Assembly: GCF_902859695.1 (NCBI RefSeq)
Contig: NZ_CADIJL010000006.1
Coordinates: 1 to 64,000 of the forward strand
Source of the DNA: Achromobacter ruhlandii
GTDB lineage: Bacteria > Pseudomonadota > Gammaproteobacteria > Burkholderiales > Burkholderiaceae_B
DNA length: 64,000 bases
Direction: 5' to 3'
The position numbers were made by a program, and so were the translations under genes. The notes under the pieces are model-generated. The model was given only the letters and a program-made list of their open reading frames with translations. It made no database searches and was not told where the DNA came from. This document shows positions 53,296 through 62,722 of this stretch, piece after piece (position 1 is the stretch's first letter; each line of letters opens with the position of its first letter).

Positions 53296-54066
53296 ATGAT
53301 TCGTTCACTTGCGCCCCGCCGCATCGTTTTCGCCCTGGCCGCCCTGCTGGCCGCCGCCGGCACCCAGGCCGCCCAGGATCGGCCCGCCGTGCTCAAGGCG
53401 CTGGAGGCGCGCGGCCTGCGCGTGGTGCAGGAGTTCAAGATCGACGGCGGCCTGCGCGCCTTCGCTGGCGTGGCCGGCGACCAGCCCGTGGCGATCTATG
53501 TCACCCCCGACGGCAACGCCATCGTCGGCGCGCGACTGGATGCCCAGGGCAAGCCGCTGGACGATGCCAAGCTCGAGGCCCTGGTCAGCAAGCCGATGGG
53601 CGACCAGGCCTGGGCCCAGCTCGAGAAATCGACGTGGGTGCTTGACGGCAAGAAGGATGCGCCGCGCATCATCTACACCTTCAGCGACGCCAACTGCCCC
53701 TATTGCCACAAGTTCTGGGAGGCCGCGCGGCCGTGGGTCGATGCCGGCAAGGTGCAGTTGCGGCACGTGATGGTGGGCGTCATCCGCCAGGACAGCCCGG
53801 CCAAGGCCGCGGCCATCCTGGGCGCCGCCGATTCCTCCGCCGCGCTGCTGGAGAACGAGCACAAGTTCAACCAGGGCGGCATCACGCCGGCCAAGAGCGT
53901 GCCCGACGGCATCGCCAGAAAGCTCGACGACAACCAGGCATTGATGGTGTCGCTCGGTTTTCGCGGCACGCCCGGCATCGTCGCGCGCGACGAAACCGGC
54001 GCCCTGAAGAAATACAACGGCCTGCCGCAAGCCGGCGAACTGGACAAGCTGTTCGGGCCGCGCTGA
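53296..54066 (+). CDS. dsbG: Thiol:disulfide interchange protein DsbG
   Basis: The protein has 256 residues from ATG 53296 with AGGAG 5 bases upstream. It has a signal peptide (residues 1-26), a DsbC/G-like N-terminal dimerisation domain (about 28-100), a linker helix, and a thioredoxin domain with the redox motif C-P-Y-C near residue 135 and the cis-Pro loop G-T-P-G. The length and the T-P loop fit DsbG, which protects single Cys residues and isomerises disulfides in the periplasm. It is probably kept reduced by DsbD encoded elsewhere. Confidence 0.9.
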   Translation: MIRSLAPRRIVFALAALLAAAGTQAAQDRPAVLKALEARGLRVVQEFKIDGGLRAFAGVAGDQPVAIYVTPDGNAIVGARLDAQGKPLDDAKLEALVSKPMGDQAWAQLEKSTWVLDGKKDAPRIIYTFSDANCPYCHKFWEAARPWVDAGKVQLRHVMVGVIRQDSPAKAAAILGAADSSAALLENEHKFNQGGITPAKSVPDGIARKLDDNQALMVSLGFRGTPGIVARDETGALKKYNGLPQAGELDKLFGPR

Positions 54067-54199
54067 CGCGTTCGTGGCCGCTCTTCAGTAGTCGCCCGCC
54101 GGCGGCATGTCTTCCAGCAGGCCTGGGGGGGCGGCGCTCAGCATATGCCGTGGCCAGGCCTCGCGCTCGAGCGCCGGAGGCCCCCGGCTTGCCCGCGCG

Positions 54200-54925
54200 T
54201 CAGATCGCCGCCTGCTTCATCCGCGCCGCCAGCGCCTGCGCGCTTTCCTTGCGTTCGCTGTAGCGATCCGTCAGGTACGGCGCCACGTCGCGCGTGAGCA
54301 GGGTGAACTTCATCAGTTCCTCGACCACGTCGACAATGCGGTCGTAGTACGGCGACGGCCTCATGCGGCCGGCTTCGTCGAATTCCTGGTAGGCCTTGGC
54401 CACCGACGACTGGTTGGGAATGGTCAGCATGCGCATCCAGCGGCCCAGGATGCGCATCTGGTTGACCGCGTTGAAGGACTGCGAGCCGCCGGATACCTGC
54501 ATGACGGCGAGCGTCTTGCCCTGGGTCGGGCGCACCGCGCCCACCGACAGCGGGATCCAGTCGATCTGCGTCTTCATCAGGCCGGTCATGGCGCCGTGGC
54601 GTTCCGGCGAGCTCCAGACCATGCCTTCGGCCCATTGCACCAGCGCATGCAGCTCACGCACCTTGGGGTGGTCCTGGCTGCCGGGCGCGTCGACCAGCGG
54701 CAGCCCCGTCGGGTCGAACATCCGGGTGTCGCCGCCCAGGGCGCGCAGCAGGCGCGCGGCTTCCTCGGCCGCCAGCCGGCTATAGGCGCGTTCGCGCAGC
54801 GAGCCGTACAGCAACAGGAAGCGCGGCGCGTGACCGGCGCGGGCAGGCGCGAACAGCGCCGTCGTGTCGGGCCGTTCGAACCGCGCGGCATCGAGGTTGG
54901 GCAGGAGATCGGCGGTGTCAGACAC
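54200..54925 (-). CDS. arsH: ArsH, NADPH-dependent FMN reductase for organoarsenicals
   Basis: This 241-residue flavodoxin-like protein has the ArsH phosphate loop [11 protein letters not shown], and the segments [12 protein letters not shown] and [10 protein letters not shown]. ArsH oxidises trivalent organoarsenicals and also acts as a quinone or H2O2-forming reductase. Its start overlaps the end of arsC by 8 bases. It is the last gene of the arsR-acr3-arsC-arsH operon. Confidence 0.95.
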   Translation of the reverse strand: MSDTADLLPNLDAARFERPDTTALFAPARAGHAPRFLLLYGSLRERAYSRLAAEEAARLLRALGGDTRMFDPTGLPLVDAPGSQDHPKVRELHALVQWAEGMVWSSPERHGAMTGLMKTQIDWIPLSVGAVRPTQGKTLAVMQVSGGSQSFNAVNQMRILGRWMRMLTIPNQSSVAKAYQEFDEAGRMRPSPYYDRIVDVVEELMKFTLLTRDVAPYLTDRYSERKESAQALAARMKQAAI

Positions 54926-55340
54926 GGCGGCCTTCCGCGTCGATGACCGGCTCGCCGTCTTCCTTGTTGAAGGGGCCGCGTTGCGGTCGGGGCAGGATGT
55001 CGAGCACGGTCTCGGACGGCCGGCACAGGCGCGTGCCCAGCGGCGTGACGACGATGGGGCGGTTGATCAGGATGGGATGGGCGAGCATGAAATCGATCAA
55101 TTGCGCGTCGCTCCACGCGGGATCCGCCAGGCCCAGTTCGTCGTAGGGCGTGTCCTTCTGCCGCAGGAGGTCGCGCGCCGCGATGCCCATGGCGCCGATC
55201 AAGGCCTCCAGCGTGGCGCGGTCGGGCGGCGTTTTCAGGTACTCGATGATGGTGGGCGTTTCCCCGCTGTTGCGGATCAGGGCCAGAACGTTGCGCGATG
55301 TGCCGCAGGCAGGGTTGTGATAGAGGGTGATGGGATTCAT
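54918..55340 (-). CDS. arsC: Glutaredoxin-dependent arsenate reductase ArsC
   Basis: This 140-residue protein is of the ArsC (R773-type) family, with the catalytic Cys at C12 in N-P-A-C-G-T-S-R and the conserved basic residue region R-P-I-V-V-T. It reduces arsenate to arsenite with glutathione and glutaredoxin, providing the substrate for Acr3. It lies 56 bases after acr3 and overlaps arsH. Confidence 0.93.
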   Translation of the reverse strand: MNPITLYHNPACGTSRNVLALIRNSGETPTIIEYLKTPPDRATLEALIGAMGIAARDLLRQKDTPYDELGLADPAWSDAQLIDFMLAHPILINRPIVVTPLGTRLCRPSETVLDILPRPQRGPFNKEDGEPVIDAEGRRV

Positions 55341-55396
55341 GGATTGCACGTGATGACGGTGTTGGCGGGGCCGGAGTGGGGCGGATGCTGGCGGGC

Positions 55397-56467
55397 TCAA
55401 CCGCGCGCCTGGCCGGCGTCGTACCAGCCGCGGCTGCGGTTGACGATGCGCACCACCAGCAGCATCACCGGCACCTCGATCAGCACCCCCACCACGGTGG
55501 CCAGCGCCGCGCCGGACTGGAAGCCGAACAGGCTGATGGCGGCCGCCACCGCGAGCTCGAAGAAATTGGACGCGCCGATCAATGCCGACGGGCAGGCGAT
55601 GCTGTGGCGCTCGCCCACGCGGCGGTTGAGCCAGTACGCCAGCCCGGAGTTGAACAGCACCTGGATCAGGATCGGCACCGCCAGCATGGCGATCACCAGC
55701 GGCTGGCGCAGGATGGCCTGGCCCTGGAAGGCGAACAGCAGCACCAGCGTCAGCAGCAGCGCGGCCATCGAGAACGGCCCGATGCGCGCCAGCGCCGCCT
55801 CGAACGCCGCCTGGCCGCGCCGCAGCAGCGCGCGCCGCCAGAGCTGCGCCAGGATCACCGGAATGACGATGTACAGGCCGACCGACACCAGCAGCGTGTC
55901 CCACGGCACCGTGATGGACGACAGGCCCAGCAGCAGTCCCACCAGCGGGGCAAAGGCGAACACCATGATGGCGTCGTTGAGCGCCACCTGCGACAGCGTG
56001 AACACGGGGTCGCCGCCGGTCAGCCGGCTCCACACGAACACCATGGCGGTGCAGGGCGCCGCGGCCAGCAGGATCAGGCCGGCGATATAGCTGTCGAGCT
56101 GGTCGGCCGGCAGCCAGGCGGCGAAGACGTGGCGGATGAACAGCCAGCCCAGCAAGGCCATGGAGAACGGCTTGACCGCCCAGTTGATGAACAGCGTCAC
56201 GCCGATGCCGCGCCAGTGCCGGCCCACCTCGCCCATGGCGGCGAAATCCACCTTGAGCAGCATGGGAATGATCATGACCCAGATCAGCAGGCCCACCGGC
56301 AGGTTGACCCGGGCGACCTCCAACTGGCCGATGGCGTGGAACAGGCCGGGCAGCAACTGGCCGAGCGCCACGCCCAGCACGATGCACAGGAATACCCAGA
56401 AGGTGAGGTAGCGTTCGAAAACATTCAGGCCGGCGGGAGCGCGAAGGGCGGCGGGCGGTGTGGACAT
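55397..56467 (-). CDS. acr3: Acr3 family arsenite efflux permease
   Basis: This 356-residue protein has ten predicted membrane helices. The Acr3 segment A-A-A-P-C-T-A-M-V-F-V-W-S contains the conserved Cys needed for As(III) transport, and another conserved stretch reads A-L-I-G-A-S-N-F-F-E-L-A-V-A. It extrudes arsenite using the proton gradient. It starts 13 bases after arsR, so it is cotranscribed and controlled by arsenic through ArsR. Confidence 0.94.
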   Translation of the reverse strand: MSTPPAALRAPAGLNVFERYLTFWVFLCIVLGVALGQLLPGLFHAIGQLEVARVNLPVGLLIWVMIIPMLLKVDFAAMGEVGRHWRGIGVTLFINWAVKPFSMALLGWLFIRHVFAAWLPADQLDSYIAGLILLAAAPCTAMVFVWSRLTGGDPVFTLSQVALNDAIMVFAFAPLVGLLLGLSSITVPWDTLLVSVGLYIVIPVILAQLWRRALLRRGQAAFEAALARIGPFSMAALLLTLVLLFAFQGQAILRQPLVIAMLAVPILIQVLFNSGLAYWLNRRVGERHSIACPSALIGASNFFELAVAAAISLFGFQSGAALATVVGVLIEVPVMLLVVRIVNRSRGWYDAGQARG

Positions 56468-56480
56468 GACGTTGATCCGG

Positions 56481-56804
56481 TCAGCAGGTGACGCAAGCGC
56501 CCGGGGCGACTTCGCACGGCGCGCCCTGGCAGCAGTGTTCGGTCAGATAGCCGAGCAGGCCGTTCATGCGCGTGAAGTCGGCGCGGTAGATCAGGTTGCG
56601 GCCTTGCGGTTCGACCGTCACCAGGCCCGCGTGCGCCAACTCCTTGAGGTGGAACGACAGCGCGTTGCGGGCGATGCCGAGCTGGTCGGCAAGGACGCTG
56701 GGCGTGAGGCCCGGAAGGCCGGCCACGACCAACGCGCGGAAGGTGCGCAGCCGTTGGGGGTGGGCCAGGGCGCCAAGGGCGGAAACGACTTGATCTTCTT
56801 TCAT
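56481..56804 (-). CDS. arsR: ArsR family arsenic-responsive repressor
   Basis: This 107-residue winged-helix protein has the ArsR recognition region L-G-I-A-R-N-A-L-S-F-H-L-K-E-L. It lacks the classical E-L-C-V-C-D motif in the DNA-binding helix. Instead it has a Cys-rich C-terminus (C91, C92, C97, C104, C107), an alternative As(III) site as in other atypical ArsR proteins. An inverted repeat just before its start is the likely operator. It heads the arsenic operon. Confidence 0.92.
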   Translation of the reverse strand: MKEDQVVSALGALAHPQRLRTFRALVVAGLPGLTPSVLADQLGIARNALSFHLKELAHAGLVTVEPQGRNLIYRADFTRMNGLLGYLTEHCCQGAPCEVAPGACVTC

Positions 56805-56806
56805 TG

Positions 56807-56830
56807 TTCAATAGTACAACGATTATTGAA
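56807..56830. promoter_or_regulatory. Candidate ArsR operator
   Basis: Inverted repeat TTCAATA (56807-56813) and TATTGAA (56824-56830) with a 10-base spacer. It begins 3 bases upstream of the arsR start codon in an AT-rich patch. Autoregulation of the ars operon is expected from the family. Confidence 0.65.
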
Positions 56831-56927
56831 TAATTGAAAAGCGCGTCGCCGCGTTCGGGTATAACGGAAGCACCGACGCGTGGTTTGCGCGCCCGCGCAA
56901 GCCGCGCCTGTCAGATCGGGAGAGTCC

Positions 56928-57932
56928 ATGGCCGACATCGTCCAATTGCGTCCGGAAGGTCTGTATTGCGCCGCCGGCGGCTTCTACATCGACCCCTGGC
57001 GCCCCGTGGACGTGGCCGTCCTCACGCATGGCCATGGCGACCACGCCCGCGCCGGCATGGGTTGCTACCACACCAGCGCCGAGGGCCTGCCCATCCTGCA
57101 ATGGCGCTTGCGCGAGCAGGACTACCGCGTCCACGCCTATGGCGAGCCGTTCACGCTGGGCCGGGCTCGCGTTTCGCTGCATTCCGCGGGCCACGTGCTG
57201 GGCTCCGCGCAAGTGCGCATCGAGGTCGACGGCCAGGTGTGGGTGGTGTCGGGCGACTACAAGCGGCAGCCCGACCCCACCTGCGCGCCGTTCGAGGTGG
57301 TGCCGTGCGACACCTTCATCACCGAAGCCACCTTCGGCCTGCCGATCTATCGCTGGCCGGACACCGCGGAAGTGGCGCGCGACATCGTCCAGTGGCGCGA
57401 CCATTGCGCCGCGCGCGGCGAGGCGGCCATTCTCTACTGCTATGCGCTGGGCAAGGCGCAGCGGGTGCTGGCCGAGCTGATGCCGTTCGTCGACCGGCCC
57501 GTCTACCTGCATGGCGCGATTGCCGCGGGCGTGGACGTCTACCGCGAGGCCGGCATCGCGCTGCCCGACACGCGCCTGGTCATCGAGGCGGACGGCGCGC
57601 CGGCGGCCGCGGGCACGGGATTTGCTGGCGAGCTGGTGCTGGCGCCGCCGTCGGCGGCCGGCAGCGCGTGGCTGCGGCGCTTCCGCAAGGCGCAGCACGG
57701 CTTCGCGTCCGGCTGGATGCGGCTGCGCGGCAACCGGCGCCGGCGCAACATGGACCGGGGCTTCGTGGTGTCGGACCACGCCGACTGGCCCGACCTGCTG
57801 CGCACGATCTGCCAGACGGGCGCGCGCCGCGTCATCGCCACGCATGGCGACACCGACGCGCTGGTGCGCACGTTGAATGAATCCGGCATCGCCGCCGAGA
57901 CGCTGGCCACGCAATATGGCGAAGACGACTAG
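56928..57932 (+). CDS. Ligase-associated DNA exonuclease (metallo-beta-lactamase fold)
   Basis: The protein has 334 residues from ATG 56928 with GGGAG upstream. It has the metallo-beta-lactamase motif T-H-G-H-G-D-H-A (33-40) and the beta-CASP region with H-S-A-G-H-V-L-G-S-A, V-S-G-D-Y-K and V-S-D-H-A-D-W, like an SNM1/CPSF-type nuclease. It belongs to the 'ligase-associated' exonuclease group always found beside an ATP-dependent ligase, a helicase and PdeM. It probably trims DNA ends before joining. The ligase gene follows 48 bases downstream. Confidence 0.92.
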   Translation: MADIVQLRPEGLYCAAGGFYIDPWRPVDVAVLTHGHGDHARAGMGCYHTSAEGLPILQWRLREQDYRVHAYGEPFTLGRARVSLHSAGHVLGSAQVRIEVDGQVWVVSGDYKRQPDPTCAPFEVVPCDTFITEATFGLPIYRWPDTAEVARDIVQWRDHCAARGEAAILYCYALGKAQRVLAELMPFVDRPVYLHGAIAAGVDVYREAGIALPDTRLVIEADGAPAAAGTGFAGELVLAPPSAAGSAWLRRFRKAQHGFASGWMRLRGNRRRRNMDRGFVVSDHADWPDLLRTICQTGARRVIATHGDTDALVRTLNESGIAAETLATQYGEDD

Positions 57933-57980
57933 CAGGGCGCGCCGCGCCATTTTCGTAGCGACAGGGGAACGGATCCAGGC

Positions 57981-59585
57981 ATGAAGCGATTCGCGGCGTT
58001 GTATCAGGAACTGGACCGCAGCACCGCCACCTTGGACAAGCGCGCGGCGCTGGTGGCGTACTTCCGCGATGCGCCGCCGCGCGACGCGGCCTGGGCCTTG
58101 TATCTGCTGGCGGGCGGCAAGATCACCAGCGCGCGCCGCAAGATCGCCGCCGTCGGCGAGTTGCGCGCCTGGGCCGCGACCGCGTCCAAGACCGCGCCCT
58201 GGCTGGTGGACGCCTGCTACGACCAGGTCGGCGACCTGGCCGAGACGCTGGCGCTGCTGGTGCCCGACCCGCGCACCGCCGCGCCCGAGCGCGGCCTGGC
58301 CGATTGGATCGAGGAGATCCTGGTGCCGGTCGCCAACCGCGACGAGGCCGAGCGCCGCGAAGTCATCGTCGCGGCCTGGCTGGGGCTGCCCTACATCGAG
58401 CGCCTGGTCTTCAACAAGCTGCTGACCGGCGCGCTGCGCGTCGGCGTGTCGCAACGCATGGTGCAGCAGGCGCTGGCGGAGTTGTCGGGCGTGCCCATCG
58501 CCCGCATCGCGCAGCGCATGCTGGGCGCATGGTCGCCCAGCCCCGCGTTCCTGCGCGACCTGCTCAGCGCCGACGAACTGCCCGGCGACCGCCAGCAGCC
58601 CTATCCCTTTTTCCTGGCCTCGCCGCTGGAGGGCGACCCGGCGCTGCTGGGTCCGATCGACGACTGGCTGCTGGAGTGGAAGTGGGACGGCATCCGCGCG
58701 CAACTGATCCGGCGGCGCGGCGAGGTGGCGCTGTGGTCGCGCGGCGAAGAGCGCCTGGACGGCCGCTTTCCGGAAGTCGAAGCGGCCGCGGCCGCCTTGG
58801 CGGTGGACTGCGTCGTTGACGGCGAACTGCTGGCCTGGCAGGAAGACAGCGTCGATCCCATGCCGTTCTCGGCCCTGCAGACGCGCATCCAGCGGCTCAA
58901 GCCCGGACCCAAGTGGCTGGCCGAGGCGCCGGTGCGCTTGCTCGCCTACGATCTGCTGGAGCTGGATGGCGCCGATCTGCGCGACGAGCCGCAGGCCGCG
59001 CGCCGCGCGCGGCTGGAAGCGCTGCTGCGCGAGCGCGCCGACCCGCGCCTGGGCCTGTCGCCGCTGGTGGCGCCGGCAAGCTGGGACGAGGCCTACGTGC
59101 TGCGCGCGCAATCGCGCGAGCGCGGCGTGGAGGGCTTCATGCTCAAGCGCCGCGGCGCGCCCTACCAGAGCGGCCGGCGGCGCGGCGACTGGTGGAAGTG
59201 GAAGATCGATCCGCTCACCATCGACGCGGTGCTGCTGTATGCGCAGTCCGGCCACGGCCGCCGCAGCACGCTCTACACCGATTACACCTTCGGCGTATGG
59301 GACGGCGACGCGCTGGTGCCCATCGCCAAGGCCTACTCGGGCCTGGACGACAAGGAGATCCTGGAACTGGACCGCTGGCTGCGCGCCCACACGCGCGAGC
59401 GCTTCGGCCCGGTGCGCTCGGTCGACCCGGTGCAGGTGTTCGAGCTGGGTTTCGAAGGCGTCAACCTGTCCAAACGGCACAAGTCCGGCGTGGCGGTGCG
59501 CTTTCCGCGCATCCTGCGCTGGCGCCACGACAAGCGCGCCGACCAGGCCGACCGGCTCGATACCCTGAAGGCCCTGGCGCGATGA
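57981..59585 (+). CDS. ATP-dependent DNA ligase (damage-response type)
   Basis: This 534-residue protein has an N-terminal helical DNA-binding domain (about residues 1-205). The adenylation domain has nucleophile K234 in E-W-K-W-D-G, and the later motifs V-D-G-E-L and E-G-F-M-L-K are present. The C-terminal OB fold includes W-W-K-W-K. It seals nicks using ATP, separately from the essential NAD-dependent ligase. Homologues in this four-gene module have been linked to resistance to cross-linking damage. The stop overlaps the helicase start (ATGA). Confidence 0.93.
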   Translation: MKRFAALYQELDRSTATLDKRAALVAYFRDAPPRDAAWALYLLAGGKITSARRKIAAVGELRAWAATASKTAPWLVDACYDQVGDLAETLALLVPDPRTAAPERGLADWIEEILVPVANRDEAERREVIVAAWLGLPYIERLVFNKLLTGALRVGVSQRMVQQALAELSGVPIARIAQRMLGAWSPSPAFLRDLLSADELPGDRQQPYPFFLASPLEGDPALLGPIDDWLLEWKWDGIRAQLIRRRGEVALWSRGEERLDGRFPEVEAAAAALAVDCVVDGELLAWQEDSVDPMPFSALQTRIQRLKPGPKWLAEAPVRLLAYDLLELDGADLRDEPQAARRARLEALLRERADPRLGLSPLVAPASWDEAYVLRAQSRERGVEGFMLKRRGAPYQSGRRRGDWWKWKIDPLTIDAVLLYAQSGHGRRSTLYTDYTFGVWDGDALVPIAKAYSGLDDKEILELDRWLRAHTRERFGPVRSVDPVQVFELGFEGVNLSKRHKSGVAVRFPRILRWRHDKRADQADRLDTLKALAR

Positions 59586-62038
59586 GCGGCGCGCGGCGGG
59601 ACGGCCCCTTGCTGGCCTGGTTCGCGGCGCGCGGCTGGAAACCGGCCGCGTTCCAGCGCGAAACCTGGCGGCGCTATCTGGCCGGCGAATCCGGCCTGCT
59701 GCATACGCCCACCGGCAGCGGCAAGACCCTGGCCGCATTCGGCGGCCCGCTGCTGGAAGCGCTGGCCGATCCGGCGCCGGCGCGCGCGGCGGCGGGCGAG
59801 GGGCCGCGCGTGCTGTGGGTCACGCCGCTGCGGGCGCTGGCCGCCGACACCACGCGCGCCCTGGCACAGACAGCGGCTGACCTGGGCCTGGCGTGGACGG
59901 TGGCGCTGCGCACCGGCGACGCCAGCGCGCGCGACAAGCGCCTGGCGCGGCAGGGCAAGGCGGACGTGCTGGTCATCACGCCCGAGTCCCTGGCGCTGCT
60001 GCTGTCCTACGCCGATGCGTCGCAGCGCTTTCGCGCCCTGCGCGGCATCGTGGTGGACGAATGGCACGAGCTGCTGGGCAACAAGCGCGGCGTGCTGCTG
60101 CAGTTGTGCCTGGCGCGCCTGCGCTGCCTGTCGCCGGGCGCCCGCACCTGGGGCCTGTCGGCCACGCTGGGCAACCTGGACCAGGCCCGCGCCGTGCTGC
60201 TGCCGCATGCGCCCGACAGCGCGCTGGTGGCGGGCGCGCGGCCGCGCAAGATCCAGATATCGACCCTGTTGCCCGAACGCAGCCGCGCCCTGCCGTGGGC
60301 GGGGCACCTGGGGCTGTCGCAGCTGGAACGGGTCTTCAAGCGCCTGTTCGACGTGCGCGCGACCCTGCTGTTCACCAACACCCGCGCGCAGGCCGAGCTC
60401 TGGCACCGCGCGCTGGAATCGATCTGGCCCGAGGCCCCGGGCACCCTGGCGCTGCATCACGGCTCGCTCGATCCCAAGCTGCGCGCGGCGGTGGAGCAGG
60501 GCCTGCGCGACGGCACGATGCGCTGCGTGGTGGCCACTTCCAGCCTGGACCTGGGCGTGGATTTCCCGGCGGTGGACCAGGTGTTGCAGATCGGCAGCCC
60601 CAAGGGCGTGGCGCGCCTGCTGCAACGCGCCGGCCGCGCCCGGCACCGGCCGGGCGAGTCCGGCAACGTGGTGTGCGTGCCGGCGCAGGCGCTCGAACTG
60701 ATCGAGTACGCCGCCGCCCGGCAGGCCATCGCGCGCGGCGAGATCGAATCCCGGCCGCCGCCGGTCGGCAGCCTGGACGTGCTGGCCCAGCATGCCGTCA
60801 CGCTGGCGCTGGGCGGCGGCTTCGACGCCGCCGCGCTGTATCAGGAAGTGTGCGGCACGCATGCCTATGCCGCGCTCGATCGCGCCACCTGGCAGGCGGT
60901 GCTGGACTTCATCGTGCAGGGCGGCCGCGCGCTGGCCAAGTATCCGGACTATCAACGCGTGGTGCGCGACGACGACGGCCGCTATCGCGTGCACGACCGG
61001 CGCGTCGCGTTCCGCCATCGTTTGTCCATCGGCACCATCACCGCCGACGGCGCCGTGGCCGTCAAATACCTGCGCGGGGGCAGCCTGGGCTCGGTGGAAG
61101 AGGGCTTCCTGGCGCGCCTGCGGCGTGGCGACCGCTTCCAGTTCGCCGGCCGCACGCTGGAACTGGTGCGGCTGGAAGGCATGGTGGCCTATGTGCGCCG
61201 CACCAAGGGCGGCGATGGCCCGGTCGCCACCTGGCAGGGCGGGCGCATGCCCCTGTCGACGCAACTGGCCAGCGAAGTGGAAAGCCTGTATTCGCATCCC
61301 GGCACGCATCCGGAGATGCGCGCCGTCGCGCCGCTGCTGCGGATCCAGGCGCAGGCCAGCGCGCTGCCGGACCGGGGGCGGCTGGTGGCAGAACGCATCG
61401 GCACACGGCGCGGCATGCACCTGTTCCTGTTTCCGTTCGCCGGCCGCGCCGTGCACGAAGGCATCGCGGCAATGATCGCGCTGCGCTGGGGCCGGCGGCA
61501 GGCCAACACGATTTCCTATACGGTCAACGACTACGGGTTGATGCTGACGCTGGCCGAGCCGGCCGCGCTGGACGCGGCGCTGCTGCGCCAGTTGCTCAGC
61601 CCCGAACACATGGCCGAAGACCTGCGCGACGGCGTCAACCTGGGCGAAATGGCGCGCCGCCAGTTCCGCGAGATCGCGCGCGTGGCGGGCCTGTTGACGC
61701 CGTCATTGCCCGGCCAGGCGGCACGCTCGCTGCGGCAGGTGCAGGCCTCCAGCGGGCTGCTCTACGATGTGCTGCGCCGCTACGATCCTGATCACCTGCT
61801 ACTGGCGCAAGCCGAGCGCGAGGTCTTCGAGCTGCAACTGGAAGCGCCGCGCCTGCTGGCGGCGTTGCACGACTGCCAGCGGCGCGAACTGGCGCTGCGC
61901 GAGCCGCGCGCGCTGACGCCCCTGTCGTTCCCGCTGTGGACCGAAAGCATGCGCGGGCAACTCAGCACCGAGACCTGGCAGGCGCGCGTCAGGCGCGCCG
62001 CGCAGCAACTGGAGAAGCGCTATGAGCGCATTGCCTGA
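59582..62038 (+). CDS. Ligase-associated DEXH-box helicase (Lhr-like)
   Basis: This 818-residue protein has Walker A T-P-T-G-S-G-K-T (42-49), a D-E-W-H box, S-A-T motif III and the helicase C-terminal motif R-A-G-R-A-R-H-R-P-G. A winged-helix and Lhr-type core (about 430-800) follow. It matches the helicase that accompanies the exonuclease, ligase and PdeM. It should unwind DNA or RNA:DNA duplexes 3' to 5'. It overlaps the ligase gene by 4 bases and pdeM by 17 bases. Confidence 0.93.
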   Translation: MSGARRDGPLLAWFAARGWKPAAFQRETWRRYLAGESGLLHTPTGSGKTLAAFGGPLLEALADPAPARAAAGEGPRVLWVTPLRALAADTTRALAQTAADLGLAWTVALRTGDASARDKRLARQGKADVLVITPESLALLLSYADASQRFRALRGIVVDEWHELLGNKRGVLLQLCLARLRCLSPGARTWGLSATLGNLDQARAVLLPHAPDSALVAGARPRKIQISTLLPERSRALPWAGHLGLSQLERVFKRLFDVRATLLFTNTRAQAELWHRALESIWPEAPGTLALHHGSLDPKLRAAVEQGLRDGTMRCVVATSSLDLGVDFPAVDQVLQIGSPKGVARLLQRAGRARHRPGESGNVVCVPAQALELIEYAAARQAIARGEIESRPPPVGSLDVLAQHAVTLALGGGFDAAALYQEVCGTHAYAALDRATWQAVLDFIVQGGRALAKYPDYQRVVRDDDGRYRVHDRRVAFRHRLSIGTITADGAVAVKYLRGGSLGSVEEGFLARLRRGDRFQFAGRTLELVRLEGMVAYVRRTKGGDGPVATWQGGRMPLSTQLASEVESLYSHPGTHPEMRAVAPLLRIQAQASALPDRGRLVAERIGTRRGMHLFLFPFAGRAVHEGIAAMIALRWGRRQANTISYTVNDYGLMLTLAEPAALDAALLRQLLSPEHMAEDLRDGVNLGEMARRQFREIARVAGLLTPSLPGQAARSLRQVQASSGLLYDVLRRYDPDHLLLAQAEREVFELQLEAPRLLAALHDCQRRELALREPRALTPLSFPLWTESMRGQLSTETWQARVRRAAQQLEKRYERIA

Positions 62039-62684
62039 CGGCGCATTGCGGGCGCTGCTGGGCGACGAGCCCATGTGGCTGCTGGGGACGCGCGCCCTGT
62101 TCTGGCCGGCGCGTTCGCGCCTGGTCATCGCCGACCTGCATCTGGGCAAGAGCCATGTGTTCCGGCGCGCGGGCATCGCGGTGCCCAGCGGCGCCACGCG
62201 CGGCGACCTGGACCGCCTGGCGGATGTGATCGCGCGCACCGCCGCCCGCGAGCTGTGGATCGTGGGCGATCTGTTGCACGGGCCCGCCGGGCAGGCGGGG
62301 TGGCGCGATACCTGGATGGCGTGGCGGCGGGACCATGCCGCGCTGGATGTCGCGGTGCTGGCGGGCAATCATGACCGCGCCCTGGATGGCCCGGCGTTCG
62401 GCGTGCGGCAGCTGGGCGAGACGCACATTGACGGCCCGTTCCTGTTCAGCCATGTCCCGCGGGCGGACCCAGACGGCCGGCACGTCATCGCCGGCCACAT
62501 GCATCCGAAGACATCCGTGCGCGGCGTGCCGCGCAGTTGGCCGGCGTTCTGGCTGCGCCCCGGTCTCACGATCCTGCCAGCGTTTTCGGACTTCACCGGC
62601 GGCCATCCGGCCGATCGCGCTGACGGGCGCGTCGTCGCCTGCGTGGAAGGCGTCGCGATCGAGGTCGGCGCGCGCGCGCGGTGA
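62022..62684 (+). CDS. pdeM: Ligase-associated metallophosphoesterase PdeM
   Basis: This 220-residue calcineurin-like phosphoesterase has all metal motifs: A-D-L-H-L-G-K (37-43), G-D-L-L-H, G-N-H-D and G-H-M-H-P. PdeM is the phosphodiesterase/endonuclease of the ligase-associated repair module. Its first 17 bases overlap the helicase gene, so translation is probably coupled. It ends the module; the next gene is convergent. Confidence 0.93.
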   Translation: MSALPDGALRALLGDEPMWLLGTRALFWPARSRLVIADLHLGKSHVFRRAGIAVPSGATRGDLDRLADVIARTAARELWIVGDLLHGPAGQAGWRDTWMAWRRDHAALDVAVLAGNHDRALDGPAFGVRQLGETHIDGPFLFSHVPRADPDGRHVIAGHMHPKTSVRGVPRSWPAFWLRPGLTILPAFSDFTGGHPADRADGRVVACVEGVAIEVGARAR

Positions 62685-62722
62685 GGGCGCCGGGCGAGGA
62701 ATCGCGAAGGGGGCGGCCCGCG

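Noticed and set aside
56823-59738. 971-codon open frame on the minus strand
   Set aside because: It covers the ligase-associated exonuclease and ligase genes in antisense. It shows no recognisable motif, and its composition mirrors the complementary strand.
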